Below, piece by piece: positions 1-7,031 of a DNA stretch of 10,353 nucleotides. The translations under genes and the position numbers were made by a program. This stretch comes from Thermoleophilia bacterium. GTDB taxonomy: Bacteria > Actinomycetota > Thermoleophilia > Gaiellales > SKUG01. Every line of letters begins with the position of its first letter. Positions within the stretch are counted from its first letter, which is position 1. The notes under the pieces are model-generated. The model was not told the DNA's origin, did not search any database, and saw nothing but the letters and a program-made list of their open reading frames with translations. The stretch spans positions 1,920-12,272 of the forward strand of contig JAGQUL010000007.1 in the NCBI GenBank assembly GCA_020438525.1, in the 5' to 3' direction.

Positions 1-831
1 ACCGGTGCCGACGACGTGGTGCGGATGCTCGACGCGATCGCCGACGACTCCGATTCCTGGGACGCCGTGATCCTCGAGCTCGACACGCCCGGCGGCTCGG
101 TGCTCGCGGCCGAGGAGATCACCGCGGCGATCAAGCGTCTCAAGGACGATGCCGACCTGCCCGTGCTCGCGTGGATGCGCGGCACCGCCGCGTCGGCCGG
201 CTACTACGTGTCGGCGCCGACCGATCGCATCGTCGCGGCCGACAGCACCTTCACCGGTTCGATCGGCGTGATCCTCGAGTACTACGTCGCGGAGAAGCTC
301 GCCGACAAGGTCGGCGTCTCGCAGGTCGTGATCAAGAGCGGCAAGCTCAAGGACATCGGAAACCCCCTGCGCGCGGCCACGCCCGAGGAGCGGCAGCTGT
401 TCCAGACGATCATCGACGAGGCGTATGGGACGTTCGTCGGAGTCGTGTCGAAGGGCCGCGACATTCCCGAGGACGAGGTTCGCAAGCTCGCCGACGGCCG
501 CATCTACACGGGCACGCAGGCGAAGGAGCTCGGGCTGGTCGACGAGCTCGGCCTGCGCCGCGATGCCTACGACGCAGTGGCGAAGCTGATCGATGCCAAG
601 GGCGTCGACGGCAGCGACATCGAAGTCGTGGAGTTCCGACGCAGCTACGGCCTGCTCGAGCTGCTCGGCGCGGACGTCCAGCCGTCGCTCGACTCGCTCG
701 CATCGATCGGCGACGTGGCCAAGGCGGTACGAGGTGACTCGGGCGCGATCCAGCGACTCGCAGGACCCGACACGCACCAGCTCGGGGGCGGGCTGGCCCG
801 ACTCGAGTACCGGGCGGTGATCGGCGGATGA
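1..831 (+). CDS. sppA: Signal peptide peptidase SppA (S49 protease), 5' end outside window
   Basis: S49 peptidases of the SppA type are membrane-anchored serine proteases that degrade cleaved signal peptides in the membrane. The frame is open from base 1, so the N-terminal anchor lies outside the window; the GTG at 16 is internal. The core domain is visible: the PGGSVLAAEEI motif, then GTAASAGYYVS with the candidate nucleophile Ser at codon 193-195, and SGKLKDIGNP with the candidate general base Lys at codon 349-351. The two are 52 residues apart, the same spacing as the Ser147/Lys199 dyad of Bacillus subtilis SppA as I recall it. This fits the single-domain Gram-positive form rather than the double-length E. 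coli type. The tail after about base 640 is family-variable. The TGA stop overlaps the next ATG, so the RDD protein is probably made from the same message. Confidence 0.9.
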   Translation, partial: TGADDVVRMLDAIADDSDSWDAVILELDTPGGSVLAAEEITAAIKRLKDDADLPVLAWMRGTAASAGYYVSAPTDRIVAADSTFTGSIGVILEYYVAEKLADKVGVSQVVIKSGKLKDIGNPLRAATPEERQLFQTIIDEAYGTFVGVVSKGRDIPEDEVRKLADGRIYTGTQAKELGLVDELGLRRDAYDAVAKLIDAKGVDGSDIEVVEFRRSYGLLELLGADVQPSLDSLASIGDVAKAVRGDSGAIQRLAGPDTHQLGGGLARLEYRAVIGG

Positions 832-1310
832 TCCGCTACGCCGGATTCGGCAGGCGCCTGTGGGCGTTCGTGCTCGCGGTGCTCGTCGACCTCATCGTGC
901 TCGGCACGATGCGCGCCGTGATCGGCGGCGGCGACGTCGGCGGCCCGTTCACGCTGTGGCTGCTGCTGCACCACGTCGGCCTGGTGATGGAAGGCGGCAC
1001 GATCGGCCATCGCCTCGCCGGGCTGCGTGTCACGCGCCTCGATGGCGACCGGGTCGGCATCGTGCATGCGTTCGTGCGTGCGATTGCCGAGATCGCGCTC
1101 TCGATCCCGCCACTGTTCCTGGGCATGCTCTGGATGCTCGACCAGCCGGAGCGACGTACCTGGCACGACCTGCTCGCCGGCACCGTGGTGGTACGCGAGG
1201 CGGTTCCGCAGGCAGCGCCCGCACCTGCATGGGCGAACGACCCGCCGTGGCGACGAAGCGGGGATTCGGTGGTCGTCGACAGCGCGGTGGAAGGTCCGGA
1301 CGTCGCGTAA
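828..1310 (+). CDS. RDD family membrane protein
   Basis: This 160-residue protein has the RDD-family layout. Near the N-terminus are Arg9/Arg10 and Asp21 (GRRLWAFVLAVLVDL); a GTIGHRLAGLRV turn sits at residues 57-68; and RRTWHDLLAGTVVV at 109-122 carries the second conserved Asp (114). Hydrophobic segments lie at about 9-28, 40-56 and 78-105, giving probably three membrane helices. The last ~35 residues are polar, Pro/Ala/Trp-rich and probably cytosolic. RDD proteins are mostly of unknown function; some are implicated in ion or small-molecule transport. The ATG overlaps the sppA stop as ATGA, which suggests translational coupling and a shared envelope role. An interaction between the two proteins is inference only. 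Confidence 0.85.
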   Translation: MIRYAGFGRRLWAFVLAVLVDLIVLGTMRAVIGGGDVGGPFTLWLLLHHVGLVMEGGTIGHRLAGLRVTRLDGDRVGIVHAFVRAIAEIALSIPPLFLGMLWMLDQPERRTWHDLLAGTVVVREAVPQAAPAPAWANDPPWRRSGDSVVVDSAVEGPDVA

Positions 1311-1389
1311 ACCCGGACGATCGGTGTCCGCCACGGGATATCTGCGAATTCCTGCAGCTTCCGCGCATTGCTGCGGTGTTCGGGAGTAA

Positions 1390-1418
1390 CGGTTGCTGAA
1401 CCGGCCACACACTGGCCG
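1390..1418 (+). promoter_or_regulatory. Adjacent small hairpins in the leader of the LPXTG gene
   Basis: The 209 bases between the RDD gene and the surface-protein gene hold two perfect short inverted repeats that overlap by two bases. The first is CGGTT/AACCG (1390-1394 and 1399-1403, 4-nt loop). The second is CGGCCA/TGGCCG (1402-1407 and 1413-1418, 5-nt loop). They cannot both form fully. No T-run follows, so a standard terminator for the upstream operon is doubtful. They could equally be a terminator of another kind, an operator or part of a 5' UTR. I recognise no riboswitch class here. Confidence 0.3.
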
Positions 1419-1434
1419 CCGCCCGAAGAAATCA

Positions 1435-1460
1435 TTGACACCAGCAACGCGACGTAACAG
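1435..1460 (+). promoter_or_regulatory. Possible promoter for the surface-protein gene
   Basis: A perfect -35-like TTGACA lies at 1435-1440, about 80 bases before the chosen ATG. The best -10-like hexamer is TAACAG at 1455-1460, but the spacer is only 14 nt. At a normal 17-nt spacing there is no -10 match. It is the only promoter-like element seen in this gap and should be treated as weak. Confidence 0.25.
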
Positions 1461-1519
1461 GCTGGACTGACGGTTCGTGGCGGCGACCCGTGCTCCCCGT
1501 TGCGGAAAGGCCCCACAAC

Positions 1520-4500
1520 ATGCATACGTTCCACCTTCGCCGCCAGCAGCGGCGAACCGCCACGCTTCGCACTCGACTTCGCGCCACCGGTCAGGTGATG
1601 CTCGCGGTCGGATTCGCGACCTTCATCTCGGTCGCGAACGCCACGGCGGAAGAGGCGGGCACCACGCCGCCGCAGCCGCAGGGCCAGCAGGTCGTGATCC
1701 TCGTTCCGCAGCAGTCGCAGCAGCCTCCAGCGGCGCCGCAGTCGGGTCCGCAGGAGCAGCAGGCCGCTGACCGCGGCGGTAGCGGTGGAGCCGGCGGTGC
1801 CGGTGGCAGCGACGGTGCTGGTGGCAACGGCGGCAACGCCGGCAACGGCGGCAGCGGCGGAACCGTCTTCGGCAATGGCGGTAACGGCGGTGCTGGTGGT
1901 GACGGCGGCTCAGGCGGCTCAGGCGGTACCGGCGGTGCTGGTGGTGCTGGTGGCGGCGCAGGCGGTAGCGGCGGCAGCGGCGGAACCGTCTTCGGCAATG
2001 GCGGTAACGGCGGCAGCGGCGGTAACGGCGGTGCTGGTGGCGGCTCAGGCGGCAGCGGCGGCAATGGTGGCAATGGTGGTGGCGTCGGCGCCAGCGGCGG
2101 CAGCGGCGGGGCCGGTGGTGCGGGTGCGCCGGTCAACAGCAACGCCTGCCAGGGCCGCGCGTCGTATTGCCGCGTGGTTTCCGACGGCAACGGCGGCTGG
2201 ATCGTGCAGGACACGGTGAACCTGTGCCACTCGACGAGCGGTCGCGGCTCATCGGGCTACGGCTTCAACTACCTCACGGGCGTGAACGCCGACTCGATCG
2301 TGAAGGGCCACGGGCACGACTCGGACGAGGCTCCGAACTTCTTCCAGCACCATGGCACGCCGGTGTACGACATCATTCCCGCGTTCACCTACGCGCAGGA
2401 TCTCAACTCCGACGGCGTGATCACGACCAACGAGACGCTGGCCTACGCCGGCAAGAACCTCGGCTCGACCGCCGAGCCTGCCGGGGTGACGTGGGCGTCG
2501 ATCTACGGCAGCGCCCAGACCGGTGCCGACATCCTGGCCAACGGCTGCGTCGCCACGACTCCCCCGCCGCCGCAGTGCGCCGCGGGCGAGCTCGGCACCC
2601 CGCCGAACTGCCTGCCCAAGCCGCCGATCGCGAACAAGGCGGTCGAGGTCTGCCACACCACGAACGGCACCACGTTCTCCAGGCAGACGTGGACGATCGT
2701 CGGCGGCGACACCACCGCAGGCCACGGCGCGGACTCGCAGGACATCATCCCCGGCTTCAGCTACGTGAGCGACTACGCGCCGAACGCCACGAACGATGGC
2801 TGGGACGCGGTGAACTCGTCGTTCGCGGCACGCAACCTGTCGTCGTCGTACGACTTCGACATCCCCGTGGGCCCGGCCACGATCACGGTCACGGTCTCCG
2901 GCCAGTGGCTCTACGACCACGGCTGCAACCCGCCCGGCGCGCCGCCGACCGTGCAGCCCACGCTCGTGAACATGTGCCACGCACGCACCCGCGGCGGCTT
3001 CGACGAGTACGTGCTTCGACACAACGTGTCGTCGGACAGGATCCTCACCGGCAACCACTCCGGCCACGCGTGGGACGTGATCCCGCCCTTCACGTACACG
3101 ACCGGCTACCACTGGGACACCACCGCCAACGGCGGCCAGGGTGACTGGGTCGTCGACACCGCGAGCTTCGGCGGTCGCAACTACGGCGACTTCACCCGAA
3201 GCATGACGCTGCCGGTCGTCGGCACCGTCGACCGGCACCTCAACGGCGCCGACATGCTCGCCAACGGCTGTGACGCATCGGCCGCGCCGCAGCCACCGGT
3301 CCAGCACGTCCCGGTCACGCTCTGTCATGCCAACGAGGGCATCGGCACCGGTGGCTGGACGCTCATCACCACCGACGACGACGGCGTGCTCGGCAACGGC
3401 GCCGGCAACTCGGGCCACGACAGTCACGGCTACGACGTGATCCCGTCGTTCCAGTACACGACCGGCTTCACCTACGACGCGTCGACCAACAGCTGGACGC
3501 CGACCTACGCGACGTACCCGGGCAAGAACCTCGGTGACTTCACCCGGCCGGTGAAGCTGCCGGGCAACGTCACCGTCGACCGGACGTTCAACGGGCAGGA
3601 CCTGCTCAAGAACGGATGCCAGGCGCCGGCGATCCCGGACAAGCCGGCTCCGACGGTCGTGCGCGTGCGCATGTGTCACACGATCACCGACGGCTGGCGC
3701 CTGCGCCCGAACGTGAACTCGATCCGGATCGTCGATGCGAGCGGCACCCCGGTCCGGCACGGGCTCGACAACGCCCGTCACGGCTACGACGTGATCCCGT
3801 CGTTCGACTACCCGACCGGGTTCACCTACGACGGCACCACGAACACGTGGACCGAGAACTTCGCGACCTACCCCGGAAAGAACCTGGGTGACTTCACGCG
3901 GACGATCTCGTTCCCCGACACGGGCCCGATCCCGTGGCAGTTCAACGGGCAGGACCTGCTCGACAACGGCTGCTCGTTCACGGGTCCGGCGCCCAAGCCA
4001 CCGGTCACGGCCACGCCCGTGTCGCTCTGCCACGCACAGGCGATCGGCGGCTACGACACCTGGGTGCAGGTCGCGACCGACAACGCCGGCGTGCTCGGTC
4101 AGCCCGGGCATGACCAGGATGCCGACGACGTGATCCCGGCGTTCGACTACGTCACCGACTACACGTACGACATCAGCACGGACTCGTGGTCGCCGGTGAC
4201 GCTCAGCTACCCGGGCAAGAACCTCGGCACGTTCACGCGCACGATGTTCCTGCCGGTGGTCGGCATGGTCGATCGCACGTTCACGGGCAGCGACCTGCTC
4301 GCCAACGGGTGCGCGTACGACGCGGTGCCGCCGCAGCCGCCGGTCACGCCCACGGTGGTGTCGCTGTGTCACGCCGCGACCGTCAACGGGCTCGACACCT
4401 ACGTGCCGGTGCTCACCGACTCGACCGGCGTGGTCGGCGCCGGTGGCCATGACGCCGACGGCTATGACGTGATCCCCGCGTTCGACTACGTGACGATGTA

Positions 4501-4948
4501 CGTCTACGACGGCGCCACGAACTCCTGGAGCGCGACGACGATGTCGTACCCGGGCAAGAACCTCGGCTCCTTCGACCGCACGCTCACGCTCAGCACCGGG
4601 ACGACGACCGTCACGCTCGATGGCTCCGCGATGCTCGCGTCCGGCACCTGCGAGATCCCGGCGCAGCCCGAGAGCCCCGACGTGACTCCGCCCACGACGC
4701 CGGACACGGGCGACACCGGGGGTGGCAACACGGGTGGCGGCACAGATACGCCGACCGGCTCGAACACCGAGACCCCGACCGTGGTCGCGGCCGAGAGCGC
4801 CGACGCGAACGACAACCAGTTGCCCTTCACGGGCCTGCAGCTCGGCATCCTCGCCCTGCTCGGGTTCGGAGCGATCGGCAGCGGCACGCTCGCGCACGCA
4901 CGACACAAGCGACGCCGCGGCGAGCGCCGTGATCCGACCGGCGCCTGA
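1520..4948 (+). CDS. LPXTG-anchored surface protein with Gly-Gly-X tract and seven CH/GH/DIIP repeats
   Basis: The ATG at 1520 is preferred over the in-frame GTG at 1490 because GGAAAGG (1504-1510) lies 9 nt before it and the signal peptide then begins properly. The product is 1142 residues. In order: a long basic n-region with an export signal ending near ANATA/EE (residues 1-43); a Gln/Pro-rich stretch; a Gly-Gly-X tract (85-203); seven tandem repeats (about 233-343, 375-469, 483-584, 599-700, 716-818, 834-931, 947-1044); a Pro/Thr/Gly spacer; LPFTG at 1101-1105; a hydrophobic helix; and a basic tail (HKRRRGERR). The protein is therefore exported, probably cut by a sortase between Thr and Gly, and linked to the wall. 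Each repeat keeps a Cys-His near its start, a Gly-His, D-[VI]-I-P and a closing Cys, so a disulfide or a metal site per repeat is plausible. Similar single domains occur in actinobacterial wall proteins as I recall; their function is unknown to me. Adhesion is inference. Confidence 0.88.
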   Translation: MHTFHLRRQQRRTATLRTRLRATGQVMLAVGFATFISVANATAEEAGTTPPQPQGQQVVILVPQQSQQPPAAPQSGPQEQQAADRGGSGGAGGAGGSDGAGGNGGNAGNGGSGGTVFGNGGNGGAGGDGGSGGSGGTGGAGGAGGGAGGSGGSGGTVFGNGGNGGSGGNGGAGGGSGGSGGNGGNGGGVGASGGSGGAGGAGAPVNSNACQGRASYCRVVSDGNGGWIVQDTVNLCHSTSGRGSSGYGFNYLTGVNADSIVKGHGHDSDEAPNFFQHHGTPVYDIIPAFTYAQDLNSDGVITTNETLAYAGKNLGSTAEPAGVTWASIYGSAQTGADILANGCVATTPPPPQCAAGELGTPPNCLPKPPIANKAVEVCHTTNGTTFSRQTWTIVGGDTTAGHGADSQDIIPGFSYVSDYAPNATNDGWDAVNSSFAARNLSSSYDFDIPVGPATITVTVSGQWLYDHGCNPPGAPPTVQPTLVNMCHARTRGGFDEYVLRHNVSSDRILTGNHSGHAWDVIPPFTYTTGYHWDTTANGGQGDWVVDTASFGGRNYGDFTRSMTLPVVGTVDRHLNGADMLANGCDASAAPQPPVQHVPVTLCHANEGIGTGGWTLITTDDDGVLGNGAGNSGHDSHGYDVIPSFQYTTGFTYDASTNSWTPTYATYPGKNLGDFTRPVKLPGNVTVDRTFNGQDLLKNGCQAPAIPDKPAPTVVRVRMCHTITDGWRLRPNVNSIRIVDASGTPVRHGLDNARHGYDVIPSFDYPTGFTYDGTTNTWTENFATYPGKNLGDFTRTISFPDTGPIPWQFNGQDLLDNGCSFTGPAPKPPVTATPVSLCHAQAIGGYDTWVQVATDNAGVLGQPGHDQDADDVIPAFDYVTDYTYDISTDSWSPVTLSYPGKNLGTFTRTMFLPVVGMVDRTFTGSDLLANGCAYDAVPPQPPVTPTVVSLCHAATVNGLDTYVPVLTDSTGVVGAGGHDADGYDVIPAFDYVTMYVYDGATNSWSATTMSYPGKNLGSFDRTLTLSTGTTTVTLDGSAMLASGTCEIPAQPESPDVTPPTTPDTGDTGGGNTGGGTDTPTGSNTETPTVVAAESADANDNQLPFTGLQLGILALLGFGAIGSGTLAHARHKRRRGERRDPTGA
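1772..2128 (+). repeat. Gly-Gly-X low-complexity tract (PE_PGRS-like)
   Basis: About 119 codons encode almost only GGX triplets (X = Ser, Ala, Asn, Asp, Thr), interrupted twice by TVFGNGG. A 44-bp block is repeated exactly at 1847-1890 and 1970-2013, 123 bp (41 codons) apart, which indicates in-frame duplication. The tract resembles the glycine-rich part of mycobacterial PE_PGRS proteins, but there is no PE domain; the N-terminus is an ordinary signal peptide. It is probably an extended or polyglycine-type spacer between the wall-distal end and the repeats. Recombination could readily change its length. Confidence 0.85.
2216..4651 (+). repeat. Seven tandem CH/GH/DIIP protein repeats
   Basis: Units run at 2216-2548, 2642-2926, 2966-3271, 3314-3619, 3665-3973, 4019-4312 and 4358-4651, each followed by a Pro-rich linker of about 14 residues (about 31 after unit 1). 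The shared pattern is V-x-[LMV]-C-H, then Gly-His or a shifted His, D-[VI]-I-P-x-F-x-Y, an aromatic strand, G-[KR]-N-[LY]-G in most units, G-x-x-[LM]-L-like and N-G-C. Units 4, 6 and 7 share an identical 20-nt stretch over YPGKNLG (3515-3534, 4208-4227, 4547-4566). Units 4 to 7 look most alike, while units 1 and 2 are the most diverged, which suggests growth of the array from its C-terminal end. Unit 1 has a longer His-rich insert, and unit 7 ends SGTC instead of NGC. Confidence 0.85.
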
Positions 4949-4973
4949 CGCCGCTCGACAGCACTGAAGGCCG

Positions 4974-4999
4974 GGGGCCCGCGCACCAGCGCGGGCCCC
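4974..4999 (+). terminator. Strong hairpin after the surface-protein gene
   Basis: A perfect 11-bp GC stem (GGGGCCCGCGC at 4974-4984 with its complement at 4989-4999) around a 4-nt loop ACCA starts 26 bases after the stop. No U-run follows, as is common for hairpin terminators in GC-rich actinobacteria. It separates the surface-protein gene from the next one, which has its own ribosome binding site. Confidence 0.7.
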
Positions 5000-5036
5000 G
5001 CGTGCACGTGTACGCCGAAACGGGCAGGTTGGATGC

Positions 5037-5462
5037 ATGATCCAGATCGCCCGCGTCGACTACCCGAACATGCCGCCCGACCTTCGGCGGCTGCTGATCG
5101 AGCGCGCGCACGGCGTCGCGGGCGTGCACGGGCGTGTCACGATCGAGCCGACCGACCCCGACGGGCAGCTCGACCAGGTGCTGCAGGCAAGCATCGAGGT
5201 CGACGCGTCGCAGGACCCGCAGGTCGTGATGCTCGACGCCGCGCTTGCCGAGCACGTGATCGCCGCGGTGAGCAGGCTGGTCGAGGACCCCGAGGCGCAG
5301 CACGAGCAGGCGGGCAGCCCATGGGCGTGGAGCGTCGAGCTCGACTGGGGCGGCCACGTCACGCACGTCGAGGTGCACGGCGCGCCGTCCGACGAGGCGC
5401 TGCACGGTGTGCTCGAGGCCGCCACGCGCCTGCTCGACGGGCGCGGGATCGAGCCCGCCTAG
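5037..5462 (+). CDS. Conserved-looking hypothetical protein, 141 residues
   Basis: No family is recognised. The product is acidic and soluble, with no signal peptide or membrane segment, and is probably cytosolic. It alternates predicted helices (PPDLRRLLIERAHG; LDAALAEHVIAAVSRLVEDP; SDEALHGVLEAATRLLDG) with strands (HGRVTIEP; QASIEVDA; WSVELDWGGHVTHVEVHG), which suggests a small alpha/beta fold. The start is the ATG at 5037, with GGCAGG (5023-5028) 8 nt upstream; another ATG at 5033 is in a different frame. It stands alone between a hairpin and a convergent gene. Third-position GC is as high as in the neighbours, which supports real coding. Confidence 0.72.
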   Translation: MIQIARVDYPNMPPDLRRLLIERAHGVAGVHGRVTIEPTDPDGQLDQVLQASIEVDASQDPQVVMLDAALAEHVIAAVSRLVEDPEAQHEQAGSPWAWSVELDWGGHVTHVEVHGAPSDEALHGVLEAATRLLDGRGIEPA

Positions 5463-5480
5463 GCAGCGCGAGCCGGCACG

Positions 5481-5498
5481 CGAGCGTCGATGCGCTCG
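5481..5498. terminator. Possible shared terminator between convergent genes
   Basis: In the 38-base gap between two convergent stops, CGAGCG (5481-5486) and CGCTCG (5493-5498) form a perfect 6-bp stem with a 6-nt loop. It has no T-run on either side. Its position between converging genes makes a bidirectional terminator reasonable, but the stem is short. Confidence 0.35.
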
Positions 5499-5500
5499 GG

Positions 5501-6919
5501 TCAGATCGTGACGAGCGTACGCGCGCTGCGCGTGCGCGTGCCCTGCCGGTTGGTGACCGTCACCGCGAGCATGAACGTGCGATCCCCCTGCACGACGTCG
5601 AGCAGCCGCAGGATCCGCGCGCCGCGGATCGACCGCGGAGTCCGCAGGCTCACGGTGTGCCCGGCAGGTACGCGCCGCGTGGTTGCGCCGATCGTCGCGC
5701 GAGTGGGGACGACCAGCGTTCGGCCCTTCCGTACCCTGAGCTCGAGCCGCAGCGCGACGCGACCGGCCGAGACGGCATTCGACACGGCGACGCGGGCAAC
5801 TGCGCGGCGCTTGGAGTAGCTCGACGACCGAGCGATCGCCAGCATCCGACGAAATGCGAGGACGTCCGCCGCGCTGGGCCGTGGCCGCGTCAGTGCACGA
5901 ACGGTCGCTGCTGCGCTCGGCAGTGCAGCTGTGCGGGCCGTGCGCGCTCGATGTACCAGGCTGACTGCCGCGGTTGTCGTGTCGGAGCCGAACACCGGTT
6001 CGAGTCCGGCATCTGCCACCTGCAGCTGTCGATCCTGCTCGGAGGAGTCCGATCCCATGACCTGCTGGACCCACCGATTGTTGAGTTTTTCGACCTTCTG
6101 CCCTCGCTGCTGCAGGCTCTCGTGGAACATGTCCTTGACCGCGTCGCGAGTCTGCTTCTGCAGCTCCCAGACCTTCGCGCGGTCTGCGGACTGCCGGTCG
6201 ATCACCTGCTGCTGCGTGTCGAGTGCGTTCGTCGGCAGGGTGTCGGTCATCGAGGACGGGCAGGCGCCGGGGCCGAGGCATTGGAGCTTGAACGGATCAT
6301 CGCTGGTTGCCGGAACCTCGGCGACGAGGTTGCCGAGCTTGAGCGTGCGCGCGGGCGCGACTCCGGCGACGCTCCACGCGTTGGTGGCGGCTCCTGCGCA
6401 CAGATGCTGTCCGGCGCAAAGGCTGCCGGGGCTGTCGACGAAGAAGATCCGTGGCATCGTGACGTGAAACTCGGTCCACCTCCACGTCGAGCCCGGCTTG
6501 GGGGCCTTCACGCTGCACGAGAGGTCTGCGGTACCGCACCCCGACACGACGGTTCCGGATGTCGTCCACGTGATCGTGTTCGTCTCGGGCGCGTACTGCG
6601 CCGAGTTGGTGTCGGGTACCGCGGTCATCGTGACCGTCGACCCACCGGCGACGATCTGGGGCGCCGTCATCGTGAGGTTGCCCCATACCGGGTAGCACCA
6701 CGGCGTGCTGACCCATCCGCTCGAACCGCCCCAGTAATAGCCGTACGAGATGCCATCGACGGTGGTGCCCTCGCCGGTGCCGCAGGCGGAGGGAACGTAC
6801 CCGGCCGGCAGGATCTTGCCCGGCGCCGGGGGACGCGTCGCCGCCTGGGTCGAGGCGGACGAGATCGCGATCAATGCGAGGATCACGGTGACGGTGGGGA
6901 TCGTACGGAGACCGAACAT
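5501..6919 (-). CDS. Secreted protein of unknown function, Cys-rich N-terminal half
   Basis: The frame extends upstream to 7096, but the real start is most likely the ATG at 6919: AAGGA lies 7 nt before it, and the product then opens with a clean signal peptide (MFGLRTIPTVTVILALIAIS...TQAA, cleavage near residue 27). The longer version would read through a terminator and a tRNA fragment. The 472-residue product has three zones. Residues ~30-225 are beta-rich (NLTMTAPQIVAGGSTVTMTA is Ig-like), with eight Cys at 46, 75, 128, 135, 168, 174, 214 and 220. Residues ~232-300 are helical and probably coiled-coil (QQQVIDRQSADRAKVWELQK and onward). Residues ~330-472 are Arg/Val/Thr-rich, with strands and no Cys. 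There is no wall-anchor motif or C-terminal membrane helix, so it is probably released or loosely bound. No family is recognised. Confidence 0.75.
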   Translation of the reverse strand: MFGLRTIPTVTVILALIAISSASTQAATRPPAPGKILPAGYVPSACGTGEGTTVDGISYGYYWGGSSGWVSTPWCYPVWGNLTMTAPQIVAGGSTVTMTAVPDTNSAQYAPETNTITWTTSGTVVSGCGTADLSCSVKAPKPGSTWRWTEFHVTMPRIFFVDSPGSLCAGQHLCAGAATNAWSVAGVAPARTLKLGNLVAEVPATSDDPFKLQCLGPGACPSSMTDTLPTNALDTQQQVIDRQSADRAKVWELQKQTRDAVKDMFHESLQQRGQKVEKLNNRWVQQVMGSDSSEQDRQLQVADAGLEPVFGSDTTTAAVSLVHRARTARTAALPSAAATVRALTRPRPSAADVLAFRRMLAIARSSSYSKRRAVARVAVSNAVSAGRVALRLELRVRKGRTLVVPTRATIGATTRRVPAGHTVSLRTPRSIRGARILRLLDVVQGDRTFMLAVTVTNRQGTRTRSARTLVTI

Positions 6920-6965
6920 CCGTGGATCCTTGCAGGTTGCACGATGCGCCGTGTCAGGAGGCAGA

Positions 6966-6991
6966 AAGGCCCCGCGGCGAGACGGGGCCTT
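6966..6991 (-). terminator. Rho-independent-type terminator downstream of the tRNA fragment
   Basis: AAGGCCCCG (6966-6974) and CGGGGCCTT (6983-6991) form a perfect 9-bp stem with an 8-nt loop. Read on the minus strand, the stem is followed by T-rich bases (CCTTTCTGCC). It lies about 40 bases after the 3' end of the tRNA-like fragment on the same strand, as expected for the native terminator of that tRNA, and before the minus-strand secreted-protein gene. Confidence 0.6.
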
Positions 6992-7031
6992 CCAAGGTCC
7001 GCGCCGGCGCGTGAACGCCGATCCGGACCAG

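Noticed and set aside
1346..1360. GAATTCCTGCAG, resembling a cloning-vector polylinker
   Set aside because: Only 12 bases match and the flanks do not continue into vector sequence. Chance is the better explanation.
1490..1519. GTG start ten codons upstream for the surface protein
   Set aside because: The ATG at 1520 has GGAAAGG at proper spacing; the GTG has no clear ribosome site.
1772..2128. CRISPR-like or non-coding repeat array
   Set aside because: The repeats are in frame, codon-based and without unique spacers. They encode a Gly-Gly-X protein tract.
1785..2219. Ala/Val-rich plus-strand frame within the Gly tract
   Set aside because: It is a frame-shifted reading of GGX codons (GCG/GTG/GCA), a composition artefact.
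2249..5038. Long minus-strand open frame opposite the surface-protein gene
   Set aside because: It is an antisense shadow in a GC-rich gene: Arg/Val/Asp-heavy composition with no domains, no ribosome site, and a clear repeat protein with signal peptide and LPFTG on the other strand.
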